This document shows positions 9,215 to 12,815 of a stretch of 12,815 nt of DNA, one piece after another. Source of the DNA: Rodentolepis nana (lineage: Eukaryota; Platyhelminthes; Cestoda; Cyclophyllidea; Hymenolepididae); assembly GCA_900617975.1 (NCBI GenBank), contig UZAE01001533.1, positions 1 to 12,815 of the forward strand, in the 5' to 3' direction. Every line of letters starts with the position of its first letter. Positions within the stretch are counted from its first letter, which is position 1. Under the pieces are notes generated by a model. It had not been told where the DNA came from and searched no databases. It saw only the letters and a program-made list of their open reading frames with translations. Both the position numbers and the translations under genes were made by a program.

Positions 9215-9390
9215 CAAAGATATCTTTAAACCTACAGTTGACTTCTGACTTCAATCTACCATGATCCGACTGTAAGCTAAATTCGACCACTTTTACAGTA
9301 CTCACCTCACCTTTTCTCAACTTTGTGTCTGCCTGTCTGTCTTTTTCAAATTTGTGAATCACTCTTCTATTCCTCCTCTCTATTTATCAT

Positions 9391-10517
9391 CTAAATGACA
9401 ATGAAATTCAGCCGAACAGCACCAGTTCATGTGTTCAATGTAAAACCAATTTTTCTTGGTAAGATAATTTGAAAATAGGGAACTTGTTCAAGGCCATATT
9501 TCATTAATGAATATTTGCAGTGCAGTAAAATGCCCAAAATGTATTTTCGCGTACAAATTGTGGCATTTTATTGTTTAGAAAATATTAACAGAACAAAGGC
9601 ATGCAACACAGAGTCGAGAAAGAAAATATACCCCTTTTCCAATTTTAACCATCGAGTGAAGTGCTGGAGACATCTTTCATTTTCATCAAAAGTTATTGTT
9701 TAGGAACCTCTAAAGCCAGTAGGATTTTAACTTCAACAAAAATATTTTAAAGCGAAGTTGGCTTCAGTCTTGCGGAAGTGAAATTTCAATTGGTCTTTTT
9801 TTGTGAAATCAATGATAGCCCTTCAACGGAAGCGGTAGAAAGTTTAAATATAAATTCGGTACTTTGATGTATAACGGTTTTGATTTATATTATGAGACAA
9901 AATCAGTCAGAATTTGATTAACCAAACAACAGAATAAATATTTTTCTATTTAAAAAAAAATGTATCATATAATAGAAAATGCAGCAATTTAATTATTCTT
10001 CTCCTTTAATTATCAAAAGTACTCTCGCCTTGTTGTCAAATAGCCTGTTAGAGTTTTTTTCATGAAAATCTCTTTGCTTATGATAATCGACAAAGTTTTA
10101 GTGTTTCTGTTAACTTAAAGTTAGAACAAATGTTTGTCAACGTTTTTTTTCAAATTCCAACTATCCTTAAAGATAATTTTAAAAGGCCTTTATGTTTGTC
10201 ATTACTATTTCATAAATTCAGAAAAGATGATCACTAAGTTGAAAAGTTGCCAATTCCTTACAAGCACAGCGTATATACTTGGATAATGAAAGTAAATAAT
10301 TAGTAAATTTAGAAGCTTGATACTAATGCAAAACCGAATTTCAAGACGTCCATGTTGAGTTTGGAAGTATAGCAACAATATTTGTATATCGAGTAGGAAT
10401 TTTTATTGTTTTTTTCAATGATTATTTGAAAGAACTTTATGGTATTAATGTAAAAGCTGCTTGCTTCAGGCCTTATAAAATGAAGAAATATTAAGCAAAT
10501 AACAAAAGGAATTATTC
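9391..10517. other. AT-rich stretch, no gene seen
   Basis: Frames at 9515-9703 (plus, 62 codons) and 10309-10521 (minus, 70 codons) show no recognisable motif. The minus frame begins with a hydrophobic stretch, but its composition follows the local AT bias. I see no repeats beyond short A/T runs. Confidence 0.55.
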
Positions 10518-10764
10518 GCAAGTGAATCCCTTGAACGACGACTCTTCCACAACACTATTGGACGTTCCATGATGCTCACATAGATTTCGTGACCCATTTT
10601 TCTGTTTTATTACGGCCAGTGCGGTTGGAAGTCTAATCCACGGGTTAGTTCAAAAATGACACATGAGCATCTATTGTGTTTGTGGCGCGCGCAACGCTAA
10701 CAAGCCTGAACAAAGAAATCTCATGCGCACTAGGGGAGTCTGGAAGGTGTAGGCAAGTGAATCC
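10518..10764. mobile_element. Possible small insertion bounded by 12-bp direct repeats
   Basis: The 12-mer gcaagtgaatcc occurs exactly at 10518-10529 and again at 10753-10764. The 223 bp between them are G+C-richer than the surroundings and hold many CpGs, including ggcgcgcgc near 10683. Flanking repeats of this length fit the target-site duplication of a non-LTR retroelement such as a SINE. However, no A-rich tail or Pol III promoter box is visible, and the 12-mer match could be chance. An AATAAA signal is present on the minus strand (complement of 10606-10611). G+C-rich sequence also continues to about 10870, beyond the right repeat, which weakens the insertion model. Confidence 0.35.
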
Positions 10765-11560
10765 AAAGCCATCTCAGCCAATCAGCGATCAATAGACGAA
10801 ACAACGTATTTGTATTTTAATGACTGAGACAGCTCGACTTATCCTGTTTACTCGATACTGTTGAAGTAGCCCAGTTAGTTTTGAGAGAAATATAAAACAA
10901 GAACTTTTGTACAAGAAAATTGCTATGGTTTAATCACGACTTATTTGTGAAGCATCTGATATATATTTCGCTACCTTTAAGTATTCTATAATTTGCAAAA
11001 TCTAATAACTTTAATATTTCATAATTAAAAAGAGTTAAGTAATTCATCAGGAAAATTGTTTTTAACAAAATTTTCTAAATTCTACAGCTGCCATCCTGAG
11101 ATTAAGCCAAAACATAGTTAAAATTTAATTAGCCCATGAATTATGTACCAGTCCTGTCAACACATTTATAATAGTGTCTATCATCGGTTAAAGTTTGAAA
11201 AATTATAAAATTAATGGAGAAATGAGAAACTGATGACACAATAAATTAAGGTGCAATTTAAAACACCAAAACATCGGATTTTGCCCATATAATGTAACCG
11301 GGTTTCGTACAAATTACGAGTATTGTAAAATTGTCTTACGAAATTAAGCTTTTGAAAACTTGTCCTTAAAACTAAGATGCGAATTAATAGAGAAATTAAA
11401 TAAATTGTGACCATCTTCAAGACTCTAAGGTACAAATGTTTTAATTCGATATGAACAAACAATGAAATATCTTAGATTTTGTTGGCAGGTATACACACAG
11501 TAAAAGAAAGAGTAAATGGCAATATTGATCTTCAGAATATTTCGATTTTACAGAATGATG
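10765..11560. other. Stretch grading from G+C-richer to AT-rich, no gene seen
   Basis: The first 100 bp continue the CpG-bearing patch and contain ccaatcagcg (a CCAAT-like motif) at about 10778. The rest is AT-rich. An 83-codon minus-strand frame at 11211-11462 has no recognisable domain and is not called. Confidence 0.5.
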
Positions 11561-11861
11561 TGTAGCGGATCGCTACACCAATAAGCCTAGACTTTACTCA
11601 GTAATCTCTACTATCGATGGACTTCCGAAACTAGGTAAGCAATCGCAAAGCTATGGAGGAAAGAGACGAGCGAGGAAGAATACATTTGTTTAGGACGTGG
11701 CACATCAGTCCTGTGTACAGGAAGGAACTTAGTCATTATCAACATGGCGGATCCGGTAAAACAAGTGGGCGTCTCTAGTTGGTTAATGTCGGTGAGTTCG
11801 CCGCACCTGGTCCGTACGCGAGTTTGCACGTGATGTTGGCTAAGCGATGAAGTGTCCCACA
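11561..11861. mobile_element. LTR copy 2 (301 bp), probable solo LTR
   Basis: It begins TGTAGCGGAT and ends GTGTCCCACA like the copy at 6194-6540, and shares internal blocks (agcct, aatctct, agctatg, gccgcacct). The first 17 bases form an inverted repeat, tgtagcg-gat-cgctaca. Flanks are gatg (11557-11560) and aatg (11862-11865), a target duplication with one mismatch, consistent with an older insertion. The copy is 46 bp shorter than copy 1 and the two are clearly diverged, so they are independent insertions rather than a pair from one element. An 83-codon minus-strand frame (11611-11862) lies within it and has no match in copy 1. Confidence 0.75.
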
Positions 11862-11865
11862 AATG

Positions 11866-12815
11866 GACCCAAGGGTCAAAGAATTTAAATAAATTGATAA
11901 TTGCTATTTTTCATAATTTAATATCTCCAATAGGTGAATGCAGATATAAGAATCCTAAATACTTTGCGTTACCAAATGCATAGAATAGCGTATCACGTAT
12001 TTTCATATCGATATTGGTAACATTTTAACATTAATATACGAAATTCTTCAAAATGTATGTCTTATTAATTTTAAAATAAATTTTCTCAGAAGATATGACA
12101 ATTTCTATTTTTGCATAAATAGCACCTTTCCCATAGCAAATACCTAGTTAATATCGATATTTACGAATAGAAAAGCTTATTAGATAAGGTCGTTTAATCT
12201 CATCATTCACATTATGGAATCAAGTTCAAAGTTACCTGTGACATTTTAGACAACCTTTTGATTGGACATAATTAAATGAATGATGATTTGCATTAGTCCC
12301 TTCGAATTTACTTAAAAGCGAAACACTCTCGTAAATTCAAACGCCTATGTAGCACCCTAACAATATGCGACAGATCATGCTACTAATGAATAAGTACTTT
12401 ATAACTATTTAGCCTATTTTCTAATTGAAATATGTAGTGATAATGGTAACTGCTATCTTCCGAAAATGGCATTTTTCTTCTAGAAAACATGGATCTGATT
12501 AAGATACATTGCCATGTTCTGTTTGAGAACTTCATAAATTCTAGTACTAACTTTCAGATGAACATTTTAGAGAAGACAAATATATACCTAAAAGTGTTAA
12601 TATTCTGAAAAATTTCTTATTTTAGAGTTTAAAGACGATGTAGCAACTTTTGTGTCAGCTAATTCAACAAGCTATTGCTTATATCTGGAAGTAACGAGTG
12701 CCTTGTTACCTTTGTTTTAAGGAGAGTTGCCGTATATAAACTTGTCATATCAACATTAAATTTTGAAATTTTAAATTTATTTATTTCAAATGGCAGGTTT
12801 TATGATATTTATCAT
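11866..12815. other. AT-rich stretch with no gene seen
   Basis: I find no open frame of note. Two copies of the palindrome atatcgatat lie at 12005-12014 and 12151-12160. Otherwise the sequence is AT-rich and unstructured by eye up to the window edge. Confidence 0.55.

Larger units (their letters stand above)
9156..9390 (-). repeat. Dispersed repeat, copy B (about 235 bp)
   Basis: This is the second copy of the repeat at 35-265, in the same orientation and offset by 9121 bp in the core. The conserved core is 9156-9214. The body then aligns at roughly 70% identity with small indels, including ttgacttct at about 9238 and tactcacctcacctttt at about 9299, and ends in a pyrimidine-rich tail with tgtctgcctgtctgtc. 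On the minus strand a frame of about 50 codons is open from near 9388 down to a TGA at about 9211, just before the core. It contains the peptide GEVSTVKVVEF, matched in copy A by GEVNTVKILEY. No protein family is recognised, and the frame in copy A is broken by a stop. Confidence 0.8.

Noticed and set aside
35..9390. Repeats A and B as terminal repeats of a single 9-kb element
   Set aside because: Their bodies are only about 70% identical and no coding region lies between them; two independent dispersed copies fit better.
11041..11060. Hammerhead ribozyme core (CTGATGA on the minus strand near 11046; also plus strand near 11228)
   Set aside because: No GAAA follows a stem II of plausible pairing at either site, so the catalytic core is not present.
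6194..11861. The two LTR copies as the ends of one 5.7-kb retrotransposon
   Set aside because: Copy 1 has its own exact gatc duplication on both sides, the copies are too diverged and differ in length, no primer-binding site follows either copy, and the interval has no Gag-Pol-like frame and holds another repeat.
11611..11862. 83-codon minus-strand frame
   Set aside because: It falls inside LTR copy 2 and the homologous LTR copy 1 does not keep it open; it is a by-product of LTR sequence.

Overview
The window reads as AT-rich (roughly one third G+C by eye), gene-poor nuclear DNA of a eukaryote, most likely an invertebrate animal. The longest stop-free frame starting with ATG is about 83 codons in 12.8 kb. 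No frame shows a domain I recognise, and I found no tRNA, rRNA or snRNA gene, bacterial operon or CRISPR array. I could not identify the species. Many CpG dinucleotides survive inside the mobile-element remnants, which fits a genome with little CpG methylation, but that is an inference.

What can be supported is repetitive and structural. (1) Two copies of one dispersed repeat lie at about 35-265 and 9156-9390, in the same orientation. Most of the repeat is only about 70% identical between copies by eye, but one end, a 59-bp core (35-93 and 9156-9214), has only two differences. The core holds two overlapping 8-bp palindromes, one of them with a CACGTG E-box. Read on the minus strand it also holds a perfect 5' splice-donor consensus (GAG|GTAAGT). 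(2) Two diverged copies of a long terminal repeat lie at 6194-6540 and 11561-11861. Both start with TGTAGCGGAT and end with GTGTCCCACA. The first is bracketed by an exact 4-bp duplication (gatc), so it is a solo LTR. The second has an imperfect 4-bp duplication (gatg/aatg). (3) A G+C-richer, CpG-bearing segment at 10530-10752 lies between two exact 12-bp direct repeats and may be another insertion.

The rest (about 266-6189, 6545-9155, 9391-10517, 10765-11560 and 11866-12815) is AT-rich sequence in which I see no gene. It contains a few hairpin-forming inverted repeats, notably 5202-5278 (nested), 6039-6072, 7541-7560 and 7829-7848, two short purine microsatellites, and a pair of TATCGATA octamers near 12.0-12.16 kb.

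The features do not form a pathway or operon. The window looks like intergenic or intronic DNA seeded with old retroelement debris. The most interesting signal is the strongly conserved core inside the otherwise diverged 230-bp repeat.
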